A stretch of DNA of 64,000 nucleotides from Arachis hypogaea (GCF_003086295.3 NC_092051.1:79678445-79742444); one strand, 5' to 3'; shown: positions 23,548 through 36,084, numbered from the stretch's first letter. Numbers and translations are program-made. The notes: a model not told the origin generated them from the sequence alone.

Positions 23548-24661
23548 GGTAGACCCGTTCTTTAATTTCCTTGTTCTTTATTTTCTGTTTTTCAAATTTT
23601 TATGCTTTATGTTTATCTATGTTTGTGTCTTTATGATCATTAGTGTCTAAGTGTCTATGACTTAAAGCCATGAATATGAATCCATCACCTTTCTTAAATG
23701 GAAAATGTTTTTAATTGAAAAAGAAAAAGAAGTGCATGAATTTCAAATTTTAAATAGTTTAATTATTTTGATGTGGTGGCAATACTTTTTGTTCTTCTGA
23801 ATGAATGCTTGAACAGTGCATATTTTTTAATTTGTTGTTCATGAATGTTAAAACTGTTGGCTCTTGAAAGAATGATGCAAAAGGAGAAATGTTATTGATA
23901 ATCTAAAAAATCATAAAAATGATTCTTGAAGCAAGAAAAAGTAGTGAAAAGCTTGCGAAAAAAAAAGAAGAGAAAAAAAATGGCGAAAAAAATAAAGAAA
24001 GAAATAAAAAGAAAAAAAAGCAAGCAGAAAAAGCCAATAGCCCTTTAAACCAAAAGGCAAGGGTAAAATAAAAAGGATCCAAGGCTTTGAGCATCAGTCG
24101 ATAGGAGGGCCCACAGGAATAAAATCCTGGCCTAAGTGGCTAAACCAAGCTATCCCTCACCATGTGCTTGTGGCGTGAAGGTGTCAAGTGAAAACTTGAG
24201 ACTGAGCGATTAAAGTCGTGGTCCAAAAGCAAAAATAGTGTTCTTAAGAGCTCTGGACACCTCTAATTGGGGACTCTAGCAAAGATGAGTCATAATCTAA
24301 AAAGGTTCACCCAGTTATGTGTCTGTGGCATTTATGTATCCGGTGGTAATACTGGAAAACAAAATGCTTAGGGTCACGGCCAAGACTCATAAAGTAGCTG
24401 TGTTCAAGAATCAACATACTGAACTAGGAGAATCAATAACACCATCTTAATTCTGAGTTCCTATAGATGCAAATCATTCTGAACTTCAAAAGGATAAAGT
24501 GAGATGTCGAAACTGTTCAGAAACAGAAAACTAATAGCCCCGCTCATCTAATTAAAACTGATCTTCATAGATGTTTTCGGAATTCATTGTGTATTCTATT
24601 CTGTTTATCCTATTTGATTTTCAGTTGCTTGGGGACAAGCAACAATTTAAATTTGGTGTTT
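23548..24661 (+). other. 3' non-coding region of element B with pre-LTR hairpin
   Basis: Collinear with 10529-11618 of A. The hairpin TTGCTTG-GGGA-CAAGCAA is at 24625-24642 and TAAATTTGGTGTTT at 24648-24661 abuts the LTR. Confidence 0.7.
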
Positions 24662-25003
24662 TGATGAGCGGATAATTTATACGCTTTTTGGCATTGTTTT
24701 TAGTATATTTTAGTTAGTTTTTATTATATTTTTTTAGTTTTTAAAAAAAAATCACATTTCTGGACTTTACTATGAGTTTGTGTGTTTTTCTGTGATTTCA
24801 GGTATTTTCTGGCTGAAATTGAGGGACCTGAGCAAATATCTGATTCAGAGGCTGAAAAAGGACTGCAAATGCTGTTGGATTCTGACCTCCCTGCACTCAA
24901 AGTAGATTTTCTGGAGCTACAGAAGCTTAATTGGCGCGCTCTCAATTTTGTTGGAAAGTAGACATATTGGTCTTTCCAGAAATATATAATAGTCTATGCT
25001 TTT
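24662..25003 (+). repeat. 3' LTR of element B, first part
   Basis: Begins TGATGAGCGG. Interrupted by element C; it resumes at 36085. The last five bases, CTTTT, are the left target duplication of C. Confidence 0.92.
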
Positions 25004-26762
25004 TGGTGCACGAAATTGTGATGTCCAGGCTCGAACAATCCCTGGTAATGGCTCCAAAGCTTGGTGCTTTGATCTTAATTCATAATTGTCACAACTTCGA
25101 TACAACTAACCAGCAAGTGCACTGGGTCGTCCAAGTAATACCTTACGTGAGTAAGGGTCGAATCCCACGGAGATTGTTGGTATGAAGCAAGCTATGGTCA
25201 CCTTGCAAATCTCAGTTAGGTAGATACAAATTGATAATGGTGTTTTCGAATACTAAATAATAGAATAGGGATAGAGATACTTATGTAATTCATTGGTGAG
25301 AATTTCAGATAAGCGAATGGAGATGCTTTTCGTTCCTCTGAACCTCTGCTTTCCTGCTATCTTCATCCAGTCAGTCTTACTCCTTTCCATGGCTGGCTTT
25401 ATGTGATACATCACTACTGTCAATGGCTACTTTCGGTCATCTCACGGGAAAATGATCCAATGCCCTGTCACGGCACGGCTAATCGTCTGGAGGCATCACC
25501 CTTGTCAATGGCTTCATCTTATCCTCTCAGTGAATAATATGCTCACACACCCTGTCACGGCACGGCTATTCATCTGTCGGTTCTCGATCATGCCAGAATA
25601 GGATTTACTATCCTTTTGCGTCTGTCACTAACGCCCTGCAATCGCGAGTTCGGAGCTCGTCACAGTCATTCAATTATTGAATCCTACTCGGAATACCACA
25701 GACAAGGTTTAGACCTTCCGGATTCTCTTGAATGCCGCCATCATTCTAGCTTACGCCACGAAGATTCTGGTTAGGAGATCTAAGAGATATTCATTCTAGC
25801 TTATTTCATGTAGAACGGAAGTGTTTGTCAGGCACGCGTTCATAAGGGAGAAGGATGATGAGCGTCACACATAATCATCACCTTCATCACGTTCTTGGGT
25901 GCGAATGGATATCTTAGAAGCAAAATAAGAAGAATTGAATAGAAAACAGTAGTACTTTGCATTAATCTTTGAGGAACAGCAGAGCTCCACACCTTAATCT
26001 ATGGAGTGTAGAAACTCTACCGTTGAAAATACATAAGTGAAGGTCCAGGCATGGCCGAGATGGCCAGCCCCCTTGATCTAAGAACAATACGTTCAAAGAT
26101 GATCCTAAGATCCTAAGATGATCAAAAGATACCTAATACAATAGTAAAAGGTCCTATTTATAATAAACTAGTCACTAGGGTTTACATGAGTAAGTAATTG
26201 ATGCATAAATCCACTTCCGGGGCCCACTTGGTGTGTGTTTGGGCTGAGCTTAAGTGTAGCACGTGCAGAGGCCATTTGTGGAGTTGAACGCCAGTTTCTA
26301 TGCCAGTTTGGGCGTTCAACTCTGGTTTTGGATCCTTTTCTAGCGCTGGACTCCAGATTTGGGCAGAAGGCTGGCATTGAACGCCAGTTTACGTCGTCAA
26401 TTCTTGGCCAAAGTATGGACTATTATATATTTCTGGAAAGACCTGGATGTCTACTTTCCAACGCAATTGGAAGCGCGCCATTTCGAGTTCTGTAGCTCCA
26501 GAAAATCCACTTTGAGTGCAGGGAGGTCAGAATCCAACAGCATCAGTAGTCCTTTTTCAACCTCTGAATCTGATTTTTGCTCAAGTCCCTCAATTTCAGC
26601 CAGAAAATACCTGAAATCACAGAAAAACACACAAACTCATAGTAAAGTCCAGAAATGTGAATTTAACATAAAAACTAATGAAAACATCCCTAAAAGTAAC
26701 TAGATCCTACTAAAAACATACTAAAAACAATGTCAAAAAGCGTATAAATTATCCGCTCATCA
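25004..26762 (-). repeat. 3' LTR of element C
   Basis: Read on the minus strand it runs TGATGAGCGG to GTGCACCA. U5 hairpins at 25110-25125 and 25141-25156, TATAAATAGG on the minus strand at 26153-26162, U3 palindromic units at about 26280-26395. An old PBS-like sequence, 13 of 17 matching the tRNA-Asp PBS, lies inside the LTR at 25040-25056. Confidence 0.95.
26153..26162 (-). promoter_or_regulatory. TATA box of the C 3' LTR
   Basis: TATAAATAGG on the minus strand; identical copy at 35475-35484 in the 5' LTR. Confidence 0.7.
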
Positions 26763-27887
26763 CAACACCAAACTTAAATTGTTGCTTGTCCCCAAGCAAC
26801 TGAAAATCAAATAGGATAAAAAGAAGAGAATATACTATAAATTCCAAACTATCAATGAAACATAGCTCCAATCATATGAGCGGGACTTATAGCTTTTTGC
26901 CTCTTGAATAGTTTTGGCATCTCACTTTATCCATTGAGGTTCTGAATGATTGGCATCTATAGGAACTCAGAGTTCAGATAGTGTTATTGATTCTCCTAGT
27001 TCAGTATGATGATTCTTGAACACAGCTTCTTTATGAGTCTTGGCCGTGGCCCTAAGCACTTTGTTTTCCAGTATTACCACCGGATACATAAATGCCACAG
27101 ACACATAATTGGGTGAACCTTTTCAGATTGTGACTCAGCTTTGCTAAAGTCCCCAATTAGAGGTGTCCAGGGTTCTTAAGCACACTCTTTGTTTTTGCTT
27201 TGGACCTTGACTTTAACCGCTCAGTCTCAAGTTTTCACTTGACACCTACACGCCACAAGCACATGGTTAGGGACAGCTTGGTTTAGCCGCTTAGACCAGG
27301 ATTTTATTCCTTTCGGCCCTCCTATCCACTGATGCTCAAAGCCTTGGGATCCTTTTTATTTGCCCTTGCCTTTTGGTTTTAAGGGTTATTGGCTTTTTCT
27401 GCTTGCTTTTTCTTTTTTCTTTCTATATTTTTTTTTTCGCCTATTTTTTTCTCTCTTTTTTTTTTTCTGCAAGCTTTGTTTTTTTTTGCTGCTTTTTCTT
27501 GCTTCAAGAATCATTTTTATGATTTTTCAGATTATCAAATAACATGTCTCCTAGTCATCATTCTTTCAAGAGCCAACATATTTAACATTCCTAAACAACA
27601 ACTTCAAAAGACATATGCACTGTTCAAGCATACATTCAGAAAACAGGAAGCATTGTCACCACATCAATATAATTAAGCTAAGTTCAAGGATAAATTCGAA
27701 ACTCATGTACTTCTTGTTCTTTTGAATTAAAACAGTTTTTATTTAAGAGAGGTGATGGATTCATAGGACATTCATAACTTTAGGACAAAGTTACTAACTA
27801 CTAATGATCATGTAATGGGGACACAAACATAGATAAGCACATAGAAAACGAAAAATAGAAGTAAGAAGAACAAGGAATGAATCCACC
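26763..27887 (-). other. 3' non-coding region of element C with pre-LTR hairpin
   Basis: Minus-strand hairpin TTGCTTG-GGGA-CAAGCAA at 26782-26799 and TAAGTTTGGTGTTG at 26763-26776 touching the LTR. It includes T-rich tracts (27410-27500 on plus) that create Phe-rich spurious frames. Confidence 0.75.
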
Positions 27888-29036
27888 TTAGTGATGGTGG
27901 CGTTTCCTTCTTGAGGAACCAATGATGTCCTTGAGCTCTTCTATGTCTCTTCCTTGTCTTTGTTGCTCCTCCCTCGTTGCTTTTTGATCTTCTCTTATTT
28001 CATGCAGCATGATGGAGTGCTCTTGATGTTCCACCCTTAGTTGTCCCATATTGGAACTCAATTCTTCTAGGGAGGTGTTGATGTGCTCCCAATAGTTTTG
28101 TGGAGGAAAGTGCATTTGAGGCATTTCCGGAATCTCATGGTGATGAGCTTCTTGCGCCTCTTGAGCTCCATGACTGGGCTCTCTTGCTTGCTCCATCTTT
28201 TTCTTAGTGATGAGCTTGTCCTCTTTGATGAGGATATCTCCCTCTATGTCAATCCCAGCTGAATTGCATAGGTGGCAAATGAGGTGAGGAAAGGCTAACC
28301 TTGCCATGGTGGAGGACTTGTCAGCCACCTTGTAAAGTTCTTGAGGTATAATCTCATGAACTTCCACCTCTTCTCCAATCATGATGCTATGGATCATGAT
28401 GGCCCGGTCTATAGTAACTTCAGACCGGTTGCTAGTGGGAATGATTGAGCATTGAATAAACTCCAACCATCCTCTAGCTATAGGCTTGAGGTCCAATCTT
28501 CTTAGTTGAACCGGCTTGCCTTTGGAGTCAATCTTCCATTGAGCTCCTTCTACACATATGTCCATAAGGACTTGGTCCAACCTTTGATCAAAGTTGACTC
28601 TCCTTGTGTAGGGGCGTGCGTTCTCTTCCATGTATGGCAAGTTGAACGCCAACCTCACATTTTCCGGACTAAAATCTAAGTATTTCCCCCAAACCATTGT
28701 AACATAGTTCTTTGGATCCGGGTTCTTACTTTGATCATGGTTCTTGGTGATCCATGCATTGGCATAGAACTCTTGAACCATTAGGATGCCGACTTGTTGG
28801 ATGGGATTTGTTAGAACTTCCCAACCTCTTCTTTGAATTTCATGTCGGATCTCTGGATACTCATTTCTTTTGAGTTTAAAAGGGACCTCAGGGATCACCT
28901 TCTTCTTGGCCACAACATCATAGAAGTAGTTTTTATGGGCTTTAGAGATGAATCTTTCCATCTCCCATGACTCGGATATGGAAGCTTTTGTCTTCCCTTT
29001 CCCTCTTCTAGAGGATTCTCCAGTCTTGGGTGCCAT
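27888..29036 (-). CDS. Intact env-like ORF of element C (about 382 aa)
   Basis: Starts at the ATG at 29036 (MAPKTGE); the codon before it is TTG, not a second Met. A basic Ser/Lys-rich N-terminus is followed by a globular region with FISKAHKNYFYDVV, VIPEVPFKLK, EIQRRGWEVL, VQEFYANAW, GKYLDFSPENVRLAFNLP and SNRSEVTIDRAIMIHSIMIGEEVEV, a Pro/His-rich hinge and a C-terminal coiled coil ending in RRKRHHH. It is the only element ORF of its length in the window without a stop or frameshift. I recall the domain as a 'putative plant transposon protein'. No signal peptide or membrane helix is present, so an intracellular partner or RNA-binding role is as likely as an envelope role. Function unknown. 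Confidence 0.75.
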   Translation of the reverse strand: MAPKTGESSRRGKGKTKASISESWEMERFISKAHKNYFYDVVAKKKVIPEVPFKLKRNEYPEIRHEIQRRGWEVLTNPIQQVGILMVQEFYANAWITKNHDQSKNPDPKNYVTMVWGKYLDFSPENVRLAFNLPYMEENARPYTRRVNFDQRLDQVLMDICVEGAQWKIDSKGKPVQLRRLDLKPIARGWLEFIQCSIIPTSNRSEVTIDRAIMIHSIMIGEEVEVHEIIPQELYKVADKSSTMARLAFPHLICHLCNSAGIDIEGDILIKEDKLITKKKMEQAREPSHGAQEAQEAHHHEIPEMPQMHFPPQNYWEHINTSLEELSSNMGQLRVEHQEHSIMLHEIREDQKATREEQQRQGRDIEELKDIIGSSRRKRHHH

Positions 29037-29072
29037 CAATGGTAATGGAAAAACAAAAAAGCTATGCTTTCA

Positions 29073-29110
29073 CCACATCAAACTTAGAATATTGCTCGCC
29101 CTCGAGCAAT
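29073..29110 (-). promoter_or_regulatory. Hairpin + TAAGTTTGATGTGG upstream of env-like ORF (C)
   Basis: On the minus strand ATTGCTCG-AGGG-CGAGCAAT (29091-29110, 8-bp perfect stem) followed by TAAGTTTGATGTGG (29073-29086), 36 bp before the ATG. The stem differs from TTGCTTG/CAAGCAA by a compensated T-A to C-G change. Confidence 0.65.
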
Positions 29111-29580
29111 AAACAAAAGAATAGAAGTAGAAGAAGAAGAAATAGAGGAGAGGGAGAGGGTGATGTGGTTCGGCCAAGAAGGGTAAAGAGGGGTTGTGTT
29201 GTGTGAATTTGATGAAGAATGGAGGGCTTTATATAGGGAGGGGAGGGGGGGTTAAGGTTCGGCCATATGGGTGGGTTTGGGTGGGAAATTGGTTTTGAAT
29301 TTTGAAGGTAGGTGGAGTTTATGAGGTAGGTTTATGGGAAAGAGTGGATAGATGTGAGTGGTGAAGAGGTGATGGGGAAGAGTGATTGAGGTAATTGGTG
29401 AAGGGTTTTTGGGGAAGAGTGTTTATGGGGTTGTGTGAAAGAGAGTGGTGAGAAGAAGTGAGTGGAGGTAGGTGGGGATCCTGTGGGGTCCACAGATCCT
29501 GAGTGGATCCTGTGGGGTCCACAGATCCTGAGGTGTTCAAGGAATTACATCCCTGCACCCATTAGGCATGTAAAAATGCC
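29111..29580 (-). other. CT-rich leader and GGATC direct repeats (C)
   Basis: C/T-rich on the minus strand with two tandem 29-bp copies containing GGATCTGTGGACCCCACAGG at about 29475-29535. No gene. Confidence 0.7.
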
Positions 29581-29589
29581 TTTGTACCC

Positions 29590-29780
29590 AACTCTGGGCG
29601 TTCAGCGCCAGGTTGGTGGCCATTTTGGGCGTTCAACGCCCAATTGTGTGCCATTTCTGGCGTTGAACGCCAGAACCATGCCTGTTCGGGCGTTCAGCGC
29701 CCAGAAGCTGCCCATTTTGGGCGTTCAGCGCCAGAACCATGCTCTGTTCTGGCGCTGAACGCCAGACAGATGCTTCTCCA
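29590..29780 (-). repeat. Palindromic CpG array (C)
   Basis: Seven units of GGCGTTGAACGCC or GGCGCTGAACGCC type between the protease and the env-like ORF; the same position as the array in A but with a different palindrome centre. Confidence 0.85.
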
Positions 29781-29904
29781 GGGTGTGATTTTTCTTCTGC
29801 TGTTTTTGATTCCGTTTTCAATTTTTCTATTTATTTTGTGACTCCACATGATCATGAACCTAAGAAAACACGAAAAACAATAAAAATAAGAATTAGATAA
29901 ACAT

Positions 29905-29933
29905 TGGGTTGCCTCCCAACAAGCGCTTCTTTA
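29905..29933 (-). promoter_or_regulatory. Conserved post-pro motif (C)
   Basis: Minus-strand AAGCGCTT then TTGGGAGGCAACCCAA, about 40 bp after the gag-pro stop. Confidence 0.6.
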
Positions 29934-29968
29934 ATGTCAATAGCTTGACAGTGGGCTCTTATGGAGCC

Positions 29969-32296
29969 TCACAGATGTGCAGAGCTTTGTTGAAACTCTC
30001 CAACACCAAACTTAGAGTTTGGATATGGGAGTTCAACACCAAACTTAGAGTTTGGTTGTGGCCTCCCAAAATCAAACTTAGAGTTTGACTGTGGGGGCTC
30101 TGGTTGACTCTGCTTTGAGAGAAGCTTTTTCTGCTTCCTCTCCATGGTTGCAGAGGGAGATCCTTGAGTTTTGAATACAAGGGAGTTCTCATTCCTTTGA
30201 AGGACTATTTCACCTCTGTCAACATCAATCACAGCTCTTGCTGTGGCCAGGAAAGGTCTTCCTAGGATGATGGATTCATCCTCTTCCTTTCCAGTATCCA
30301 GGACTATGAAATCAGTAGGGATGTAATGGCCCTCAACCTTTACTAATACATCTTCTACTTGTCCATAAGCCTGTCTTCTTGAGCTGTCTGCCATCTCTAG
30401 TGAGATTTTAGCAGCTTGCACCCCATAGATTCCCAGTTTCTCTATTACAGAGAGGGGCATGAGGTTTATTCCTGAACCAAGGTCACACAGAGCCTTAAAG
30501 ATCATGGTGCCTATGATATAGGGTATTATGAACTTTCCAGGATCCTGTCTCTTCTGAGGCAATGTCAGTTGATCCAGATTACTTAGTTCATTGATGAACA
30601 AGGGAGGTTCAACTTCCCAAGCATCAATGCCAAACAATTTGGCATTCAGTTTCATGATTGCACCAAGAAACTTGGCAGTTTGCTCTTCAGTGACATCCTC
30701 ATTCTCTTCAGAAGAGGAATACTCATCAGAGCTCATGAAGGGCATAAGGAGGTTCAATGGAATCTCTATTGTCTCTAGATGAGCCTCAGAGTCCTTTGGT
30801 TCCCCAGAGGGAAGCTCCTTATTGATCACTGGACGTCCCTGGAGGTCTTCCTCCTTGGGATTCATGTCCTCTCCTCTCCTCACAGGTTCGGCCATGGCGC
30901 TTATGTCAATGGCCTTGCACTCTCCTTTTGGGTTCTCTTCTGTATTGCTTGGGAGAGTACTAGGAGGGATTTCAGTGATCCTTTTACTCAGCTGGCCCAC
31001 TTGTGCTTCCAGATTTCTAATGAAAGACCTTGTTTCATTCATGAAACTTACAGTGGCCTTCGATAGATCAGAGACTAGATTTGCAAAATTAGAAGCATTT
31101 TGTTCAGAGTTCTCTATCTGTTGCTGAGTTAATGATGGAAAAGGCTTGCTATTGCTAAACCTATTTCTTCCACCATTATTAAAGCCTTGTTGGGGCTTTT
31201 GATCCTTCCATGAGAAATTTGGATGATTTCTCCATGTTGAGTTATAGGTGTTTCCATAAGGTTCACCTAAGTAATTTACCTCTGCTATTGCAGGGTTCTC
31301 AGGATCATAAGCTTCTTCTTCAGAAGAAGCCTCTTGAGTACTATTGGATGCAGCGTGCATTCCATGCAGACTCTGAGAGATCATATTGACTTGCTGAGTC
31401 AATATTTTATTCTGAGCCAATATGGCATTCAGAGTATCAACTTCAAGAACTCCCTTCTTCATAGGCGTCCCATTACTCACAGGATTCCTTTTAGAAGTGT
31501 ACATGAACTGGTTATTAGCAACCATGTCAATGAGTTCTTAAGCTTCTGCAGGCGTTTTCTTTAGGTGAATGGATCCACCTGCAGAAGTGTCCAGTGACAT
31601 CTTTGATAGCTCAGATAAACCATCATAGAATATATCCAGGATGGTCCATTCTGAAAGCATGTCAGAAGGACACTTTTTGGTCAACTGTTTGTATCTTTCC
31701 CAAGCTTCATAGAGAGATTCACCTTCTTTCTGTCTGAAGGTTTGAACATCAGCTCTAAGCTTGCTCAGCTTTTGAGGAGGAAAGTACTTGGCTAAGAAAG
31801 CCGTGACCAGCTTATCCCAAGAGTTCAAGCTGTCTTTGGGTTGGGAATCCAACCATAATCTAGCTCTGTCTCTTACAGCAAAAGGGAAAAGCATGAGCCT
31901 GTAGACTTCAGGATTTACTCCATTAGTCTTAACAGTATCACATATCTGCAAGAATTCAGTTAAGAACTGAAAAGGATCTTCAGATGGAAGTCCATGAAAC
32001 TTGCAGTTCTGCTGCATCAGAGAAACTAATTGAGGTTTCAGCTCAAAATTGTTTGCTCCAATGGCAGGAATGGAGATGCTTCTTCCATGTAAATTGGAAT
32101 TAGGTGCAGTAAAGTCACCAAGCATTCTCCTTGCATTGTTGTTGGGTTCGGCTGCCATCTCCTTTACTTGTTCGAAATTTTCAATTAAGTTGTCTCTGGA
32201 TTGTTGTAATTTAGCTTCTCTTAATTTTCTCTTCAGAGTCCTTTCAGGTTCTGGATCAGCTTCAACAAGAATTCCTTTTTCTCTCTCCCTGCTCAT
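29969..32296 (-). pseudogene. gag-pro: gag-protease of element C (one in-frame stop)
   Basis: ATG at 32296 (MSREREKGIL) on the minus strand. Gag core with FAVRDRARLWLDSQP and EGESLYEAWERYKQL, in-frame TAA at 31538-31540, then an uninterrupted 518-codon frame to 29969 with an acidic linker and the aspartic protease (ALCDLGSGINLMPLS, ILGRPFLATARAVIDV). The catalytic Asp and following Gly are kept. The C-terminus repeats NSKFGVG three times, each encoded by AACTCTAAGTTTGGTGTT. There is no RT, RNase H or integrase after it. A single nonsense change is the only break, consistent with the low LTR divergence. Confidence 0.88.
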
Positions 32297-34302
32297 AAGA
32301 AAGAGAAGAGAACAAGAAAAGAAGAGGAATCCTCTATGTCACAGTAAAGAGGTTCCTTATTGTTAGTAGAAGAAAAGAAGAAGAAATTCGAACACAGATA
32401 GAAGAGGGGGTTCGGATTTGGTGATGATGTGAGGAAGAGATGTTAGTTAATGAATGAATAAATAGAATAAGATGAGAGAGAAGGAGGGAAATTTCGAAAT
32501 TAATATTTGAAAAGGAGTTAGTGATTTTTGAAAATAGTTTTTGAAAAATGTTTAGTAATTTTTTTCGAAAATTTTTATTTTTTTTTTGAAATCAAAAATA
32601 AAAATTAAAAATAATTAGTTAATTAAAAAGAAATTTTGAAAAAGGGGAAAGATATTTTCGAAAATAGAGAGAGAGAGAGTTAGTTAGGTAGTTTTGAAAA
32701 AGTTAAGAAACAAACAAAAAGTTAGTTAGTTAGTTGAAACAAATTTTGAAAAAGATAAGAAGTTAGGAGGTTAGGAAAGATATTTTGAAAAGATATTTTT
32801 GAAAAAGATAAGATGAGTAGATATTTTTGAAAAGATATGATTGAAATTAGTTTTGAAAAAGATTTGATTTTTAAAATCACAATTAATGACTTGATTCATA
32901 AGAAGTCACAAGATATGATTCTAGAACTTAAAGTTTGAATCTTTCTTAACAAGCAAGTAACAAACTTCAAATTTTTGAATCAAAACATTAATTGATTAGT
33001 TATTTTCGAAAATTTTATATAAAATAAGAAAAAAGATTTTTGAAAAATATTTTTGGAATTTTCGAAAATAACTAAGATATTTGAAAAAGATTTGATTTTT
33101 GAAAAAGATTTTGAAAAAGATAAGATTTTCAAATTGAAAATTTGATTTGACTCATTGGCAACAACTTGATTTTTAAAATTTTTTTGAAAAAGTCAATTCA
33201 AATTTTTGAATTTGATGAGAGAAACATGGAAAGATATTTTTTTTTATTTTTGAATTTTTATGATGAAAAACATGAAAAATATGCAATGCATGAAATTTTT
33301 AGATCAAAACATGTGATGCATGCAAGAATGCTATGAATGTCAAGATGAACACCAAGAACACTTTGAATGTCATGATGAACATCAAGAACATAATTTTGAA
33401 AAATTTTTAATGCAAAGAAAACATGCAAGACACCAAACTTAGAATTCTTTAATGCTTACGCACTAAGAATTCAAGAATGCATATGATAAACATGAAAAGA
33501 TACAAAAACAAAAAATCATCAAGATCAAACAAGAAGACTTACCAAGAACAACTTGAAGATCATGAAGAACACCATGAATGCATGGAATTTTCGAAAAATG
33601 CAAGATGCACATGCAATTGACACCAAACTTATAATGTGACTCAAGACTCAAACAAGAAACACAAAATATTTTTGATTTTTATGATTTTCTAATTTTTTTT
33701 TTATTTTTTTTTTCGAAAATAATATGAAAAAGAAAAAATAAGGATTCCAAAATTTTTAATATGAATTCCAGGAATCTTGCCATGTTAGTCTAAAGCTTCA
33801 GTCCAGGAATTAGACATGGCTCACTAGCCAGCCAAGCTTTCAACGAAAGCTCCAGTCCAAAACACTAGACATGGCCAATGGCCAGCCAAGCTTCAGCAGG
33901 TGATCATGGATCAGCAGCAGGTGGATGAGCAACAACTAAGTTGCTCAATCCTCAGTCCAAATGAATTTAGACATGGCTTTACAGCCAGCCAGGCTTCACA
34001 TGCTTCATGAAACACTAGAATTCATTCTTAAAAATTTTGAATAAATTTTTGAAAACATTTTTATTTATTTTATTTATTTATTTATTTTTTCGAAAACAGA
34101 TGAGAGATTTTTGAAAATATTTTTGAAAGATTTTTGAAAACGAAAAGAAAATTACCTAATCTGAGCAACAAGATGAACCGTCAGTTGTCCAAACACGAAC
34201 AATCCCCGGCAACGGTGCCAAAAACTTGGTGCTGTTGCCGGATCAAAATGGAATCTGGCACTGATGTTACTGGACCAAAAGCTTGCCGAAGACTCAAACA
34301 AT
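32297..34302 (-). other. Leader of element C
   Basis: AT-rich; it contains GCCATGTCTA/TAGACATGGC-type repeats (33776-33990), as in the B leader, and AAGTTTGGTGTC near 33430 and 33620 (minus). No gene. Confidence 0.7.
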
Positions 34303-34325
34303 CCCCGGCAACGGCGCCAAAAACT
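34204..34325 (-). other. Two primer-binding-site copies of element C
   Basis: On the minus strand the functional copy (34303-34319) is a perfect 17-base match to tRNA-Asp(GUC); a second copy with one change lies 99 bp downstream at 34204-34220, again preceded by ACCAAGTTTT. Confidence 0.85.
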
Positions 34326-36084
34326 TGGTGCACGAAATTGTGATGTCCAGGCTCGAAAAATCCCTGGTAATGGCTCCAAAGCTTGGTGCTTTGATCTTAA
34401 TTCATAATTGTCACAACTTCGATACAACTAACCAGCAAGTGCACTGGGTCGTCCAAGTAATACCTTACATGAGTAAGGGTCGAATCCCACGGAGATTGTT
34501 GGTATGAAGCAAGCTATGGTCACCTTGCAAATCTCAGTTAGGTAGATACAAATTGATAATGGTGTTTTCGAATACTAAATAATAGAATAGGGATAGAGAT
34601 ACTTATGTAATTCATTGGTGAGAATTTCAGATAAGCGAATGGTGATGCTTTTCGTTCCTCTGAACCTCTGCTTTCCTGCTATCTTCATCCAGTCAGTCTT
34701 ACTCCTTTCCATGGCTGGCTTTATGTGATACATCACCACTGTCAATGGCTACTTTCGGTCATCTCACGGGAAAATGATCCAATGCCCTGTCACGGCACGG
34801 CTAATCGTCTGGAGGCATCACCCTTGTCAATGGCTTCATCTTATCCTCTCAGTGAATAATATGCTCACGCACCCTGTCACGGCACGGCTATTCATCTGTC
34901 GGTTCTCGATCATGCTGGAATAGGATTTACTATCCTTTTGCGTCTGTCACTAACGCCCTGCAATCGCGAGTTCGGAGCTCGTCACAGTCATTCAATCATT
35001 GAATCCTACTCGGAATACCACAGACAAGGTTTAGACCTTCCGGATTCTCTTGAATGCCGCCATCATTCTAGCTTACGCCACGAAGATTCTGGTTAGGAGA
35101 TCTAAGAGATATTCATTCTAGCTTATTTCATGTAGAACGAAAGTGTTTGTCAGGCACGCGTTCATAAGGGAGAAGGATGATGAGCGTCACACATAATCAT
35201 CACCTTCATCACGTTCTTGGGTGCGAATGGATATCTTAGAAGCAAAATAAGAAGAATTGAATAGAAAACAGTAGTACTTTGCATTAATCTTTGAGGAATA
35301 GCAGAGCTCCACACCTTAATCTATGGAGTGTAGAAACTCTACCGTTGAAAATACATAAGTGAAGGTCCAGGCATGGCCGAGATGGCCAGCCCCCTTGATC
35401 TAAGAACAATGCGTTCAAAGATGATCCTAAGATCCTAAGATGATCAAAAGATACCTAATACAATAGTAAAAGGTCCTATTTATAATAAACTAGTCAATAG
35501 GGTTTACATGAGTAAGTAATTGATGCATAAATCCACTTCCGGGGCCCACTTGGTGTGTGTTTGGGCTGAGCTTAAGTGTAGCACGTGCAGAGGCCATTTG
35601 TGGAGTTGAACGCCAGTTTCTATGCCAGTTTGGGCGTTCAACTCTGGTTTTGGATCCTTTTCTGGCGCTGGACTCCAGATTTGGGCAGAAGGCTGGCGTT
35701 GAACGCCAGTTTACGTCGTCAATTCTTGGCCAAAGTATGGACTATTATATATTTCTGGAAAGCCCTGGATGTCTACTTTCCAACGCAATTGGAAGCGCGC
35801 CATTTCGAGTTCTGTAGCTCCAGAAAATCCACTTTGAGTGCAGGGAGGTCAGAATCCAACGGCATCAGCAGTCCTTTTTCAACCTCTGAATCTGATTTTT
35901 GCTCAAGTCCCTCAATTTCAGCCAGAAAATACCTGAAATCACAGAAAAACACACAAACTCATAGTAAAGTCCAGAAATGTGAATTTAACATAAAAACTAA
36001 TGAAAACATCCCTAAAAGTAACTAGATCCTACTAAAAACATACTAAAAACAATGTCAAAAAGCGTATAAATTATCCGCTCATCA
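34326..36084 (-). repeat. 5' LTR of element C
   Basis: 1759 bp. U5 hairpins at 34432-34447 and 34463-34478; the second keeps a full stem with a changed loop base. Old PBS copy inside at 34362-34378. Confidence 0.95.

Larger units (their letters stand above)
25004..36084 (-). mobile_element. Element C: complete, young, non-autonomous LTR retrotransposon
   Basis: An 11.1-kb minus-strand element flanked by exact CTTTT duplications (24999-25003 and 36085-36089) inside the 3' LTR of B. Both LTRs are 1759 bp and differ at about 17 positions by my reading (about 1%), nearly all transitions. It carries gag-protease and an intact env-like ORF but no RT, RNase H or integrase. If one uses a plant rate of 1.3e-8 per site per year, 1% would mean roughly 0.4 million years. 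It shares LTR ends, PBS and the pre-LTR module with A, so an A-like element is the plausible helper (compare the FIDEL/Feral pairing reported for Arachis, recalled and not checked). Confidence 0.95.

Noticed and set aside
27360..27545. Small membrane protein frames (Phe/Leu-rich)
   Set aside because: They are the complement of an A-rich non-coding tract conserved in A, B, C and G at DNA level only.
29037..29039. Extra N-terminal Met of the C env-like ORF
   Set aside because: The codon is TTG; the ATG at 29036 matches the starts in A and B.
34204..34319. tRNA-Asp gene, because CCCCGGCAACGGCGCCA is present
   Set aside because: Only the last 17 bases match and they lie next to LTR ends on the complementary strand; they are primer-binding sites. 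No cloverleaf is present.
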